This document shows, piece by piece, positions 35,059 through 48,789 of a stretch of DNA of 64,000 nt (the stretch's first letter is position 1; the number at the start of each line of letters is the position of its first letter). Position numbers and translations under genes: made by a program. The notes beneath the pieces were generated by a model. The model made no database searches and had not been told where the DNA came from. It saw only the letters and a program-made list of their open reading frames with translations. The stretch is from Sinohyriopsis cumingii (Eukaryota; Mollusca; Bivalvia; Unionida; Unionidae), in the NCBI GenBank assembly GCA_028554795.2, contig CM068838.1, forward strand, positions 86,618,944-86,682,943. Direction: 5' to 3'.

Positions 35059-36425
35059 AAAGTTCATTTGTGCATGGATGTCATCTATAAAGAGTTTAAA
35101 TATACAAAGGCAATTAAGTATGATATGTTTTCAAACACTGTTCAATACGAAGGTGCTCATGTGTGAAGTGTTCTTTCAGTCAGTTTTCTATGTACTGCTG
35201 TTCACCAGCGAATCTTGATATGAATTCATTTTAAAGTACACCAGAAATAAGCTAGTACCAGTGCTTTTCAGCAATATAACAATATTTTGAATAATAAACA
35301 AGACATACATCAATCAAATGGATTACTATTTTCTATTTATGAAGTAAAAACTTATGGATGCCAACTTTTGTGCTACTAAGACATCATTGGATAGTCTCAA
35401 CAAAGTTATCCAATTGCAATGGTCACTATTTCTGCAGTATCATTCAACTGCAGCAATACTGTAAATTTGGTTGTAAAATGCCACTGGAGAAAACCATACC
35501 TTTTGATAATTTTAAGAAACTTAATTTAGACTGTATTAACTCTGATTTTTGTTCTTATTGTCTTTGGTGCAAAATCTGAAAATTTTATATAACATAATGG
35601 AGAAAAAAATTCTAAGGTTCTTTTTTTATCAATGATGGATACAAGACCAATGGCATTACGAGGTAAATATTGTTATGGCAGTGATATTCTGTTTGCGTAC
35701 CAGCTGAGGAGCACAGAATGTTATTGTGAAGTGAATGAGAATTAATGAACCAATCTTACTGGAGCTAGAATGGCAGCTGACTGTAAATGTATGTATATCA
35801 TATACAGACTATCAAATGCCATTTAGTTATACTAAAGCATAACTTATGTGTTTAAGAATAGAAGATAGAAACTGACATACTCATGGTACATCTTGTTCAT
35901 AACTTAAATATAACCATCAAATGAAATTAACACTGAAATAATGCAGCATTTGTCCAATAAAAAGCCCATACAGCCAGCCTAATGAACTGTTCAAAAATAA
36001 GGGGTAGGATTATCAAAATACAAAGATATCATTATTAAACATATTAAATTTTTTATAAAATCAGTGGTTTATTCTTATTAACAAGCATGGGCTTATCAAT
36101 GTATAAATGCATTAATTTTGCCAATTCAATTATTTTGTTCTTACCAATGTCTATTCTTTCCTGAAATTGCTTAAATTTAAGATAGAAGAATGACTTTGTG
36201 CATGTATTTATTTAAAAATGAAAAGTAACCTAAATGACTATGACGTCCTTTAAGAAATGTTAACTATATCATCAGCAGAATTCCACTTCTAAATTTGTGA
36301 CATTTCTTACTAAATTATACAGGAAAATCAAATTTACAAAACAAATCATGTACACAAGCCTTTATGCACTGAATTTTCAATGCTGTCAACAAAGTAAAGT
36401 ATAAATGAAAAAAATTGACATTTAC
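35059..36425. other. intron, no gene seen
   Basis: AT-rich intron between exons 6 and 5. Nothing recognisable. Confidence 0.5.
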
Positions 36426-36628
36426 CATTATTTGACTCTCATTATCAGCACAATTCCAAAAACATTTAATTGTCGAGTTTGATCCAATAAAGGCTGATGG
36501 GTAAGCCTCCCCTTGCAGCACATCAACATAATGGAAGACAGACTGTACAAAGGCTGGAGGTGAATCATCCACATAAAACCCATTGGATGATGCAGCTGCT
36601 GAAACTCCTGAAGCAAGGACTGCCTTCA
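36426..36628 (-). CDS. host extracellular gene, exon 5 (phase 1 to 0)
   Basis: Acceptor TTTTTTATCTACAG and donor ATAATG|GTAAAT bound 203 bp. The reading runs VKAVLASGVSAAASSNGFYV, DDSPPAFVQSVFHYVD and CFWNCADNESQIM. The VDDSPP stretch marks a module border, and the reading flows in phase into exon 6. Sequons NST and NES are present. Confidence 0.9.
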
Positions 36629-36743
36629 CTGTAGATAAAAAAAACCCCAAACAATTAGGCCTGAGATCATTCCCTGACTGACAGGAATAATGGCCAAATT
36701 CAAGAGCAGATGGCCAGGAAATCTGGGTCAGTAGCAAGCTTTC

Positions 36744-37361
36744 TTAACACATTAACCCCTAACAACGACTTAACGGGGCAGGAGGTAGTAGCCTACTGCT
36801 GAGCTTCGTAGCATCATGGTCACGCACGAGACACTAAAGTGGGTGGTATTATAGAAAGGTAGACAGATGTAGCTCTACAATGATACCAAATAATCTGGAA
36901 TATCTAGTCGCACTACAAAATACAGATTAAAAAAATTTTTTGGACCCAACTTTTTTCTACCCAAATTGTGCCCGTGGTCAGAATCCGATTTTGTGTCCAG
37001 ATTTTAGACTTTTTTCTAAGGCAAACCAGTATGAACTGCAAACAGACAGATGAGTATTTGCAAAAGGTAGGATAAGATGGGCATTTGGAATAAAGAGTGG
37101 TCTCGATACAAAAATAATGGCTCTGTTTAGCAAAAAAATGAAGAAAAAAAAAGAAAAGAACTCCAACTTTTACCCTTCTGCTCATACGCGAGTCAAATAG
37201 CCAATGAAAAACGATGTTTCTAACACAATTAGGCAGTATGTTATTGAAAGATCACCGGGCATTTGGTGTTTTCGGATCTATTCAGAAATAGCTTTCAAAA
37301 TGTGTTTCCTACTCAATTTTCAGGCGAAAATGACAAAAACCTCCAGGGGTTAATGTGTTAA
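36744..37361. mobile_element. piggyBac-type MITE, copy 2
   Basis: Bounded by TTAA at both ends, with matching 13-bp inverted ends (CACATTAACCCCT / AGGGGTTAATGTG). It is clearly homologous to 18491-19130 (GATACCAAATAATCTGGAA, GATTTTGTGTCCAGATTTTA, GGGCATTTGGAATAAA). No coding capacity. Confidence 0.9.
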
Positions 37362-38684
37362 GAAATTTCATTCAATTCTTGAGATTGAATGCCTTATGAA
37401 AACAATATTGTTTCAAAGTTGTTCTGTTTTGTATCTTCATCTATATTTGATGGCACATCCAAGCTATTTGTCCAGTACTGAGAGACCTTTATGGCAGTTT
37501 TTTTTTGTCAAAGTAGGCCAAATTCTGTTGATTTTATTTCTTAAGACAAAATTGGTGTGATGTTTCATTATTTGTAGTAATGTGGCTGTATTTAATTTAA
37601 GACTGGCATAATATGTATAAATTTAAACTGTTTTCATGGCAGGACATTTACTATTGGATTGGTAGAGTTCAGATAAGCAGGTTGTTTTTAAAAAGAATTC
37701 TTTTACATCTTTTGTACAAACTATAAAGTTTCTGAGTTCTCTGTCAAATTTGGTCAAATTCTGTTCAGTGCATTTTGAAAAGTCATTTTAAAGTTTCCAT
37801 TTTTACTAATGGTGTCTATATTTTGTGGCAGATCAACATTCTTTGAACAAATCTGAATGTCCTTTATACCTGGCATCTATATTAGCCAATGGTCATTGAT
37901 CCATTTACTTTAAAATCCACTTTTGGTATATGTAGGTAGCCAAAATGTTGTAAAAAAACAAATGTACTGTCATAGATGAAGACTTACTGACCACAGCAAG
38001 TGAAATTGGACTTGTTTCCAAGAAATTGTTAAAGGTTTTTCTAATGTGAGTAATGTGGCCATATGTTATAACCAATTGGCATCATTTGTATGAACATTAA
38101 CTCATTTTATGGAGGAATGCTGTCAGATCTCTCAAGTTCTCTTGAATGTTTGTTTTTGAGAATTTAAAGAAATATTTTTAGTAACTGAAACACTATTTGA
38201 GGGCAGATCAGCATATATATGCATTGTTTAATTTGGTTATATTTTGTTCAGTAACTTTTGTTATGAAGTCATGACAGTTTTTCTTTTTCAGTTTGATTTA
38301 CCATATATAATGGTGGACTGGCATCTTTTTCATGAATTCCAAAGTTCTTTATGCTGTGATAATCCCTGCCAAATTGGTTGAAACTGGTCTGGTGTTTTAG
38401 TTTAAAACAGCAAATGCTCACAGATAGTAAACAATGGTCAATCACTATGAAGTGTATCATATAAACATGCCAGATGCAGGGTCATACTATGAACTCACTT
38501 GGCATAATTGCCACTTGAACCAAAAAAAAAAAGAAATAGGCATCAACAAGGGTGAAATTATAAAATGAAACAAGTAATCATAACATAAATCCAAAGTAAA
38601 AATGTTTACTTCAATTTCCTATTAGCTACTTCTTTGGTCTTAACTGATTTGAGACAACTCCATTATGTCAAATGATCAATTTGG

Positions 38685-38688
<4 letters not shown>
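37362..38688. repeat. intron with loosely periodic old repeat
   Basis: Phrases such as TTGGTCAAATTCTGTTCAGT and TATATTTGTGGCAGATCAACAT-like text recur every few hundred bases here and near 46.0 kb. This suggests an old dispersed repeat. No gene is seen. Confidence 0.4.

Positions 38689-38689
<1 letters not shown>

Positions 38690-38754
<65 letters not shown>
38690..38754. repeat. TA microsatellite
   Basis: About 32 uninterrupted TA units. Confidence 0.95.
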
Positions 38755-38757
<3 letters not shown>

Positions 38758-39477
38758 AAATATTTTTTGCTAAAGCTGCAATTTTGTATTTTTTCTTGTA
38801 TTGCATCCTTAAATTCAAACAGCCTCATACAATATAACCTTTCACAAATTTTCAGTAATAATCCAGTTTGCTATTTGAGACAGATTGAAGGGACTGCCCA
38901 ATTAATGAAGTTATTGTCCATTTTATCATCAATTAGCTACCTTCAGGTGTAAGCATCATTACCAAAATTATCTTCAAAGCAGATCATACGCTAAAACAAT
39001 CACTATGAAGTGTATCATATAAACAGCCAATATTTTTTGTCAATATGTTTATGGCTTTTTTTCACCATTCTATTTGACTAGTTGATAAACTGGGATATTC
39101 CAGAACAGACTGAAGAAACTGAGAAATCTTAAAATTCTGCAAGAAGAAACTGGCTTGAAACTCAATGAATGTTACTAAAAAGTTGTCAGTAGAATGTGTA
39201 GATTTCAGCCAGTTCTGAACTTCAAAAAACTATTGGGACTTTAACAATAATAGTGTGTAAAATGATTAAGAACTAATATTTTTTCTTCATCTTAATTCCC
39301 ATAACTTCCTTCACTTAATATGGAGCATTTTTAAAAATCTGAATAGTGGCAAGCTAGTACATATATATACACACACAGCTCTCTTTCCTTTTAATGTGAT
39401 ATTTGGGGTCAGTGAGTGCTGACTGTGTTATGCATAGGACTGCATTATTGTGAGAACTGCATATGTACCATATCATG

Positions 39478-39802
39478 GTGTGTGTGTGTGAGATTTGGAT
39501 TTTTAACATAGTTTCAACAATTCTTCAGTCATATTGCTACGATGTCTGCAGTGTGGCAGTTTATGGTGATGTCTGGCACTGTGAAATCATAGCTGAAGAC
39601 ATGTAGCATAACGTCCCACCCAGTCACATTATCCAGACACCAGGCCGACCAGTCCTAACTCCAACCTCTTAATGCTGAGCGCCTAGCAAGGCAGCTGCTA
39701 GTACCATTTTTATAAACCTTTGGCATTACACGGCTGGGGTTCAAACCTGCAACCTACTGCATCTGAGGCAGACACTCTAACCACTAGGCCACCAGAGTGG
39801 TC
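39478..39802 (-). mobile_element. tRNA-derived SINE, family A, copy 5
   Basis: A full-length minus-strand copy from the GTGTGTGTG tail to the tRNA-like head (CACTAGGCCACCAGAGTGG in the plus reading). The flanks 38755-39477 and 39803-40475 show no gene. Confidence 0.9.
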
Positions 39803-40475
39803 AATAATGCTAGTACATTTTTTTTAGCTCCATGTTGTTTTCATTCAACCCATTTTGTCATACCTTTGATCGATCAACTAAAAATGGTCAAATTTTAATG
39901 AAGTGATCCATAGAGGCACAGAGTTATATCTGGGATCACATTATAATAAGTAACCCCTACTTTAAAGGCATGATCTTAACAATGACAGATTTATCATCAA
40001 GCTGGAAATTAACTTTGTCATTGTCTTTATTAAAATTCATATGCATTTTGTTGACGAGTAGTCATTAAGTCAAAGTAAAAGAAATTGGGACAGAATATTT
40101 ACTACTGAAGGATTTTGGGCACTGATGGTGGTTTGCTGAGCTGCTTTTTCTATCATAATATTTGTGGGATGTATTCAAAAAGAATTTGAATATTTGCTGA
40201 AAAAAATGAAGTCATCAAGTTACTGAAAATATCCTGCCCCTTCCTAATGCTGCCAGGCTGCATTAAAAGTGGTTTGCTTGCTGTTCCAAACATTTACAAG
40301 TTAATTGCACAACAACCCCAGGAAGATGGGATGGGGTGTTAACACTTAAGTTTATTACAGTTTATTGTGATTTTAATTAACTGTCACAAAGTTAACCATG
40401 CCACCAATCAAGTAGCATGTTTAATATAAAGAAGCAAAGGAATGTTTTGTGTTATATGAAAGTGCACGATTTTAC

Positions 40476-40650
40476 CTGTCAGGTAGTATGACACAGATGC
40501 AGTGAGACCAGTCTCTGGATTTAAAGCCACTGATGGAAGTGAAATGTTTGACAGTGTAATGTTCATAAGCTGGGCAGTTGTTCCATTACATGATGGATCA
40601 CAGTTGTATCTGGAACAGGCATCTGTACAAGGAATACAGGGAACAAGCAC
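40476..40650 (-). CDS. host extracellular gene, exon 4 (phase 0 to 1)
   Basis: Acceptor TTTCCTACAG and donor ACAG|GTAAAA bound 175 bp. The reading starts VLVPCIPCTDACSRYNCDP, a Cys cluster (six Cys in 26 residues) suggesting a disulfide-rich knot. It continues NGTTAQLMNITLSNISLPS with three sequons. Confidence 0.9.
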
Positions 40651-41109
40651 CTGTAGGAAATAGAAATACATGACAAACTTTAAAAAAGGTAAAATTGGCA
40701 GTCAATCAAATACATGCAACCTCAATCCAAAAATATTATTCACAATAAAATGAATGATGTAGTAAAGCATATTGATACTTCTGATTCAGAGCTTATGCAA
40801 TTCTATCAAATAATAAATGTATGATGGCATTCTGAATTATTAAATTTCCATGTTTCAAATTTTGGGCAAATTCATGTCTGCATTATTTATTTGTGGTCAT
40901 CTGGTTCCTATCATTCTCAAATAAAAACTGTCTAAAGTTTTTGTATTATTTATTTCATTAAATGTCAACAAGGATAAGGTTCTGTGTGACCTCTGACCAC
41001 AACATACAGAGGTAAAAGGTTTCATAAAGATGCCAAATTAAAAAATATCTTTTACCTCAAAATCCAACATTTTGGGGAAAAATGAAAGGTTTTATTGATG
41101 CTAGCCTAT

Positions 41110-41305
41110 ATTTCAAAATAAACCAATAATTACAATGGAACAATAAGTTGCCACTAACATGGCAACTGCTCTATGCCATCTAAAAATAACAGTTACCATG
41201 GAACAATAAGTTGCCACTAACATGGCAACTGCTCCATGCCACCTAAAAATAACATTTACCATGGAAAAATAATCTGCCACTAACTTGGCATGCCATCTAA
41301 AAGGC
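41110..41305. repeat. 63-bp tandem repeat, 3 copies
   Basis: The unit contains CATGGAACAATAAGTTGCCA and CTAACATGGCAACTGCTC. The 63-bp period gives an artefactual minus-strand open frame. Confidence 0.9.
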
Positions 41306-41568
41306 TTGAGAAATGGCAACTCAGTACAGCATCAAGTCATTCATAGGCAGCAGCTCATAAAAATATGGTCAAAAACTGGCACACAATTTTTAGCATCCAA
41401 TATCTTCCTAAATATCAAGCTTTACCGCTAATATGACTTTTAAAAATATGAATGATAGGTTACATAAGCCATTAAATTATATAAAATCAACAATGAGCCA
41501 GAATTTTGTAATGTTTGATTCAGATACAATGACCATCAAACTCATCTGCAATCTTGTTGCGATAAATA

Positions 41569-41770
41569 GTGTCATAAAATCTTGAAGACATAAAATACAA
41601 TGTGAAAGCCTAGAGTGTTTAAATTATATGTACAGCTATTCTAAGTTAGTCAAGACTTTCACATACTACATTGTCATAAAATCTTGAAGACATAAAATAC
41701 AATGTGAAAGCCTAGAGTGTTTAAAATATATGTATGGCTATTCTAAGTTAGTCAAGACTTTCACACGCTA
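41569..41770. repeat. 101-bp tandem duplication
   Basis: Two copies beginning TGTCATAAAATCTTGAAGAC, more than 90% alike by eye. Confidence 0.95.
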
Positions 41771-43282
41771 CATATGTTAATCACATAACTGGTTATTTAG
41801 ATGATAACTTGGAATACATAAACTTAATGTTGAGTTGGGAATCATTTGCTTATTTTTATCAAAACCGTTCAAATGTATAAATTCTCTTTAACAATGCAAA
41901 TGCTGACTAAATAATCTAATTTGATACAGTGATAGTAAATATGTAAAAATATGCACTATTTTTGAATTATACAGATATATTTTCAACTGCCCCTCACATT
42001 CCATTATTTAACTGCCTTCCACCAATTTAGTGCTGAGGTCATCTGAGGTAGCAGTGTAAAGCCATACTGCTCCTTTCTTAATTACTTTTTACCCGCTTAA
42101 TTCAGGTATTGATGGTCCAAACAGAAGGCAAAGGCCCATAGGATTTAGTTCCTACATCCAATTACCTGCCTTTGATTTGCATGGTAAAATTTATATTTTA
42201 ATATAAACAAAATTAGTCACAGACATTTTTTTAAACGTAGGATTTTATACACATATTTAAAAATTTAGAAGTATCTTAGCAGAAAAGTTAAACTTGGCCA
42301 GATTCCTGTTATAAAATGCAGAGAAACTTAAAACTTTCTGCATATAAATTCATATGTATGCAAGAAGATGGGCTTATATAAATCAAAACCATTCACATAA
42401 ACATATGACAGATGACAGATTTATGTAACTGGCATGAAAATGTTTACTGAAAAATGTAATTACAAGAAAGAGTAAAAATGAACAGTACTCACACAAACAC
42501 CCACATACACAGACACACATTATAATCTTTAATTTAAAGAACTGTTACAGTCTCTAATTATGACCAATGGGTACCTATATTTTTTGTAACTCCTGGTATT
42601 TGATTTTTTGATTTCTTCATTTTTTGTAATTTTTATTCATTACTGTAAATTTAAGTGTTTATCTAAAGCTGGATTTTGTATGCACATAGGGTCTATTTTA
42701 AGATATTAAAGAATGTAAAACTGCATAGGATCTGTATATAAATGCTTATGTATGTGGTGACAGTTACTAAAAATAAAATTATTAGTAAATATGTTTACAA
42801 GATTTGGCCTTTTTCTCATCAGACAGGTCATTCAGAAGAATTAAATTAATTCCTATTGCACAAGTTAGGTCACATGAACAGGTATTTTGAAATATTAGAT
42901 TGAGTAGTAAGATCTGTCATGTGGGTATACTGCAACATATAGTTGTAATAGACTCTTGAAGGTGTATATAAGGAGAGAGAGATATGCAATCAGATTCAAT
43001 CCTATTTTGGAGTCATTCTTATTTCTTGTAACATCAAGTCTGCAGACATGATTTATGTTGTAATTATCATTTGAGAGGAAAAATGTTTTTTTTAAAGAAT
43101 TATTTAGTGGAAAAAGAAAGTGCTCATTTGACTATAATTATTTTGGAACTATTCTGGACATCATGATTTCTGGCAGACCATTACATTGCCAGTTCTGAAA
43201 TTTATACAGAACTTTACAATTCATAATACTGTAAGTACCTCTCACATTTTCATTTATAACTTTGTTAACTAATATTAATAAT
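41771..43282. other. intron, no gene seen
   Basis: AT-rich host intron between exons 4 and 3. Nothing recognisable. Confidence 0.5.
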
Positions 43283-44420
43283 ACATGTAATAATAATATT
43301 AATAATAATAATAAAGACTTTATTTAGAGAAGGTAACTTAATTAGTTACAGAACTAATCTACCTTGAAGCCTTCTATCTGTTATTTACAATATATACAGT
43401 ATATACAACACGATGTGAAGAATCTGGCTTGACACTAAATAATAAAGTAATTTTAAAATTCAAATTATCAAGCCTTGAACACATGCACAGGCATCTGTGA
43501 AAACATAAACATATATAAAACATAAAATATCATCCTGCATTGAAAAATTACAGAAAAGCAGGCAGTATTTCTTGTACTAGAACTGTTCAATTTTCTAAAG
43601 ATTTCATCCATTTAAGACATTGATTATGAAAAGAAGAAATGCTAGGCAGTATGTTTTGTGCTAGAACTAATTTTCTAAATATTTCATCCATTTAAAACAT
43701 TGATTATGAAAAGAAGAAATGCTAGGAGCCTGCCTTATGTCACTGGGAATGTTGTTCCATACCAGAAGACCAGTATATTGAAAACTTTTTTTAAACAATT
43801 CCTTCTTTGGCCTTGGTATAATTTAATTTGTACTTCATATGGACCTTAAATTTGGAATACCATCTTTGATAAAAGATATTGCTTAGATTGACAGAAATGG
43901 CTTTTCTGGATACTTTATACATCAATTTGGCCTTTTTAAGAAATATTCTTTCATGTATTGTTAAAACCTTTATATTATTCATTGCATCCTGAAAATTGTC
44001 TATACATTGATCTAGAATTAAATGGTAAGCCCTCTTTTGGAATCTTAAAAGTGTTGTTATGTTTGAATTAGAGGTATTACCCCAAATTACATTACAGTAG
44101 TCCAGATATGGCTGAATATAACTTTTATAAAAGATGACCCTATACTGAATAGGAATGTATGTTTGATTTTCGTCAGTAGTCAAAGATAAGAATTAACCTT
44201 TTTTGAAACATGTTTAACGTGAATAGACCAAGTAAGATTGTTATCTATGAATACACCTAGAATTCTATCTTGAGAGGTCATATTGAGGCTCACATTGTCA
44301 AACAGAACCTGGAGTGTGTCGCTATCTAGCCTTGCTCATTTCTGTTCTGTTGTAATTAGTAGGGCTTTCGTTTTTTCTCTATTTATGATCATACTGTTTT
44401 CTTTGCACTGTATTTGAAGT
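43283..44420 (-). mobile_element. non-LTR retrotransposon fragment, end of ORF2 (CR1-like)
   Basis: Read in reverse, a broken reverse-transcriptase C-terminal part is visible. It runs from a thumb-like TKALLIT/RILGVFIDNNLTWS stretch (about 44220-44400) through FYKSYIQPYLDYCNVIWG, LLRFQKRAYHLILD and FLKKAKLMYKVSRKA (43791-44183). The final LLVWNNIPSDIRQAP is near 43760. A 3' UTR and an (ATT)n tail at 43283 follow. Frameshifts and 5' truncation make it dead. The clade is assigned from the pattern only. Confidence 0.85.
43558..43730. repeat. ~83-bp duplication inside the LINE tail
   Basis: GATTTCATCCATTTAAGACA and TTGATTATGAAAAGAAGAAA occur twice in tandem in the 3' region of the LINE. Confidence 0.85.
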
Positions 44421-44469
44421 CTGTTGAGAGCATGTTGTATAATTCAATTATTTGTTAAGTTTTCCAAAG

Positions 44470-45396
44470 ATTGATGGCTTTGCTTCTTTCTGTTACTTAG
44501 TTTATGACCATAGAGTTGTAACAATAGAAAAATTTAATAATGTGAGCACATTTTCTGAAGTAAATATATGTTTAATAAAGTGATTACCAGTATTAATTAG
44601 GAGGTTTCAAACCTTATGAGTAAATTGTCCCTCTGCAGGCAGATCACAGATTTCACAACCTTTCACTGATCTAATGGGTATGTCAATGCCTTGCAATATT
44701 TATTCTGATGGCATCTACCTAATCATTTCTGATGTTTATATAAACATAGAATTCCATTGCATTAGAAAGACAGCATTGACAAGTCCACCATTTTCACTTA
44801 TGAACTTGATAAAAGTTAGTGCTCTGCACATTACTGCTATATATAATTTGTGAACAGATATTACAGAAAATGAGAATGCATAGCATTATGCATGAAAATT
44901 GCCCAAGAATTTATCAAGAACTTCCTAGTGGCCTAAGGGTTTGTACTCAAACACCTCTTGAGTGTACAAAGAATGATGGAAACATGATCTTACTTGCAAA
45001 GTTAAGCTTAGAACAAATTTATCAATCATAGCTGTGTGCAAAAGAAGAGGTCTCTGATAACGTCATGATAGCTACATGTATTTTGTTTACAAAGCTTAAC
45101 TTTTAAATACCACAAATTCACGTATCAATATGATGTCATATTCAATTTCAGAGGCTAGTGATGTTTTCTTAGTCAGCATGAATAGACCAACATTACTGAT
45201 ACTTAATACTGAAGAAGCGTGTCAGTCAGTGGGTCCCTACTTTCTACAGTAACCATTACACTTGTTGGACTATTTAGTAGAATTCAGGAATTTTGCATCT
45301 GGAGTTTAATTATTACTAACTTAACCAATACATTCATAATGGAGTTCATCAGCATATACTACTGGCCCCCAAAAGACCATAAAAATAAAACTGTAC
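44470..45396. other. intron, no gene seen
   Basis: No repeat or gene stands out between the LINE fragment and exon 3. Confidence 0.45.
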
Positions 45397-45708
45397 CCCT
45401 CTAAATGGTGCTGCATCATCAGAAAGTGGTGATTTTCCAATTCCAGCCTCGTATTTTACAATTGGAATTTCCCCTCCTCGGAATGGCTTTCCATAGCGAC
45501 ACAGTGCATCAATGGGTGGGGGCATAATTAGGTCTCTAAAGGATGCAAGACTTTTCCAGGAAAGATAAGGCTTATCAGGTATTGGAGCCAGATAGTTGTT
45601 CCGATTCCAGACATGGAGAACGAGTTTTGTAGCATTGCTTAGTGGTGGAATTCCACACAGGCTACACAATCCAGTTCCATTCACAAAGGCATACACACAC
45701 CACGTGTC
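45397..45708 (-). CDS. host extracellular gene, exon 3 (phase 0 to 0)
   Basis: Acceptor TTATTCAATAG and donor AGAGGG|GTACAG bound 312 bp, exactly 104 codons. The reading has DTWCVYAFVNGTGLCSLCG, LVLHVWNRNNYLAPIPDK and SWKSLASFRDLIMPPP. Four of the five Cys are near the start. Sequons NGT and NAT are present. The domain is not recognised. Phase joins to exons 2 and 4 are clean. Confidence 0.9.
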
Positions 45709-46179
45709 CTATTGAATAAAAATTAGTTGAAATCACAAAGAATTGTATAATTATATGTTATGTATATGAACTAAAGATTCAGTTGTACTATTGAACCAAA
45801 TGAAAAATATGGCCAAGAAATCTTTGTCAACAGGATGCATTTCTGTAGGTATTTTTTCAATGTTTTGACTGCAAGTTTTCTATTATAAAAACAGATTATT
45901 ACAATATTTCTGTTATAGCTACATATACATTTTGTGGTGCATCATCATAAAAAAGTGAAAGGCCTGTAGGATGCTTTCTGAAAAGAGTGATAAAATTTTG
46001 TATAGTTTTGGAAATAAAATTGTTCAAGTGTTTTTATATTTTTTTTGTAAATTTGAAAAGCCCTCCAGTATGCCATGAAATGTTCATTCTAATTTGGTCT
46101 AATTCTGTCTGCTGGCTTTTCACAAGTCATTCAAAGCTTTGTCTTTTCATTGTTATAGCAGCCATACTTAATGACAGAC

Positions 46180-47850
46180 CAACATACTATATTTACCAGC
46201 CTGTAAGTCGAATGAGCAACTTTAGTAAATTTTCTGTTCTTCATCCATATATAAGCTGATACTGAGTATAAGACGAGGCCAGATCAATATCTTGGCTTAA
46301 TCCTTTTCACTTTGTTCCACACAGCATCGTGAATTTTATCCTATCAGTCACTCTGTATTCTTTCTGGTCAGGATCATTAAATGTAACGAAAAGTACCTAA
46401 TTTGTTCACAAGAAGTATTTTAAATGTATTATGTACTTTTAGCTACATATAATGACACTATCCTTAAAATTTATAGAGTTACAGATAGTATAAAATTTGT
46501 GATGCCATGTGGAATTAAACTATAATAACATCCATTTCCTAAATATTAAAAGTATTGCTGCATGCTATTTTAGATTACAAGCAATAGGGAAATTGCATCA
46601 TTTATGCTACAATGCTTTTCCCAGTTTGTTTTTGAAGAGATATACAGAGAGAAATGCATAAGGATTCCACTGCATTCTTCTTCTTGCACCTTGTGATCAA
46701 AATAAAATATGGCCAGATATATGAAAGAGAGATCGAGATTCATCTCCTCATGATTTTTTATTTTTTTATTTACCTTATTGCCTCTGCTTAGCTGAAACTT
46801 TTGTCAAAGAAAGAAAATATTAATAAATTAAATAGTAAATGTAAACTACGAAAATACATACCATACTCCTTCAGGGTTTAAATATTCACAATCATTATAT
46901 CCATATAGACTCCATTTAGATTAAATCCCAAAAATGACCATTTTGCATGCTAATTTTCTTTGCTAGTATAATGACCTTTCCATTCCCAACAAATAAGATT
47001 ATTTCTGTAAGTTTACATACTCTTCCCGTACTTAGGCAGCAATTGATTTTGATCTTAACTCATGCTAGATGTTACTTAAACTTGATATCAGTTATATCGG
47101 CAAGTTCAAAAGGTGTCAATGGTTGAGAAATTTACATGAGTAACCACCTTGCATTTCCTTTCATTATATTGTGCTGTATTCATAATACCCATGGGTAGCC
47201 TCATTTCCCTGGTGGTAGCCTCACTAATCTGATCTGATCTGCTGAATCTTGATCTCAACAGGTGTTATCTTGGAAAACCTGTCTACAGCTGTAGCATATT
47301 TAATTAGCATATAAATACCACCACAAAAACGTGCGATTCTTGTAATAATGAAAGTAGTAACTAAAACTAGAAGGAGTTGCTTACATAGTGGTAATAATTG
47401 ATAATGGAATATGATACTGCACTTGTGCATGAGTAAGATCACAGTAATCAGGACATCTCTCACTCTCTCATAATGGGTCATAATTTTTATCTGATCATGA
47501 GGTGTAAGTTTAAACAACATATATTACAAACAATGTATATTACTAGTGCATGCTGCTTTACATCTGATGATGTATGTTAATTTTTAATAATGACTGTAAT
47601 TGTTTAAAATCCTTCTCAATGTGTGGTCCTATATATTTTCATACATGATCTCTTCCCCAAAAGAAAAGAAAAAAATCACATCATTTTTTGTACTTTTGGA
47701 GATTATTTTTTTTATACAAACAATTATGTGACATTTGATAAAGCAATTCAGATGACATTTCCCAAAGACAAGTCAATTTGGTGTATAAGATGAATCTAAG
47801 ATTTTCTGGTCAAAAATTATTGTCTTATAGGTCTGCAAATATGGTAATTT
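46180..47850. mobile_element. possible non-autonomous DNA transposon
   Basis: The left edge reads TACTATATTTACCAGCCTGT then AAGTCGAA. The reverse complement of the right edge reads TACCATATTTGCAGACCTAT then AAGACAA. This makes a ~28-bp imperfect inverted repeat, with extra TATAAG-type motifs near both ends. No transposase frame lies inside the 1.6 kb. The superfamily is not assigned. Confidence 0.4.
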
Positions 47851-48254
47851 GAACACAAAAAATGTTAAAGCTTCTTATCACAGAATGCTGTTTTTCAGAT
47901 ATGGTCAAACTCTGTTGAGTGGTTTTTATGAAAAGAGTAATTTAAAGCTTTCTTGGTTATCTTTTTTTACTTCTGATGATTTATTTTTACAACAAATCGT
48001 CACTCAGAATTCCTGTAAAATATGCAATTTAGAAAGAAAATCCGATTTTTAAATTCTATGAAAAAGCTTTTGTCATTATTCCCATGATGTGTGAGGACCT
48101 ACACTGATTATTTGAGATGACCCCTTACCGTATGAATGTGCTTTGCTGTACTGACATTCATAACATTAGGTTATTAGTAAAGTATTTATAGGTATCATGC
48201 TAAAGGAAACAGAATGTTTACTGTCACAGTTAGCTGATGATAATACTTTAACTA

Positions 48255-48625
48255 TTGAGGCTCTTTTGAATCCTTGGAATCCTCTACTGAAGTGTTAAGC
48301 GTCTTTGGAATCCTTAATTGAAGTGTTAAACTTCTCTGGAATCCTCTACTGAAGTGCTAAACTTCTTTGGAATCCTCTACTGAAGTGTTTTAAACTTCTT
48401 TGGAATCCTCTACTGAAGTGCTAAACTTCTTTGGAATCCTCTACTGAAGTGTTTTAAACTTCTTTGGAATCCTCTAATGAAGTGTTAAACTTCTTTGGAA
48501 TCCTTAACTGAAGTGTTAAACTTCTTTGGAATCCTCTAATGAAGCGTTAAACTTCTTTGGAATCTTCTACTGAAGTGTTAAACTTCTTTGGAATCTTCTA
48601 CTGAAGTGTTAAACTTCTTTGCCTG
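48255..48625. repeat. ~30-bp minisatellite, about 12 copies
   Basis: The unit is TTTGGAATCCTCTACTGAAG followed by TGTTAAACTTC, with GTGTTTTAAAC variants. Confidence 0.95.
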
Positions 48626-48789
48626 GATTTGAGGACTGAAACTTAATATTACCAACATGAGAGTGGTCTGGATAGGAAGCAGCAGGTTCAGTGCAGAAAC
48701 AGTTCATCACAGTTTACATTATAGTGGGTGACTGAATTTATATCAGTGGTCATAACATATTTCCTGGATTTGGATAAAATGGTAAAGAT

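Noticed and set aside
38665..38952. 95-codon frame with an Ile/Tyr run
   Set aside because: Reads through a TA microsatellite; no domain.
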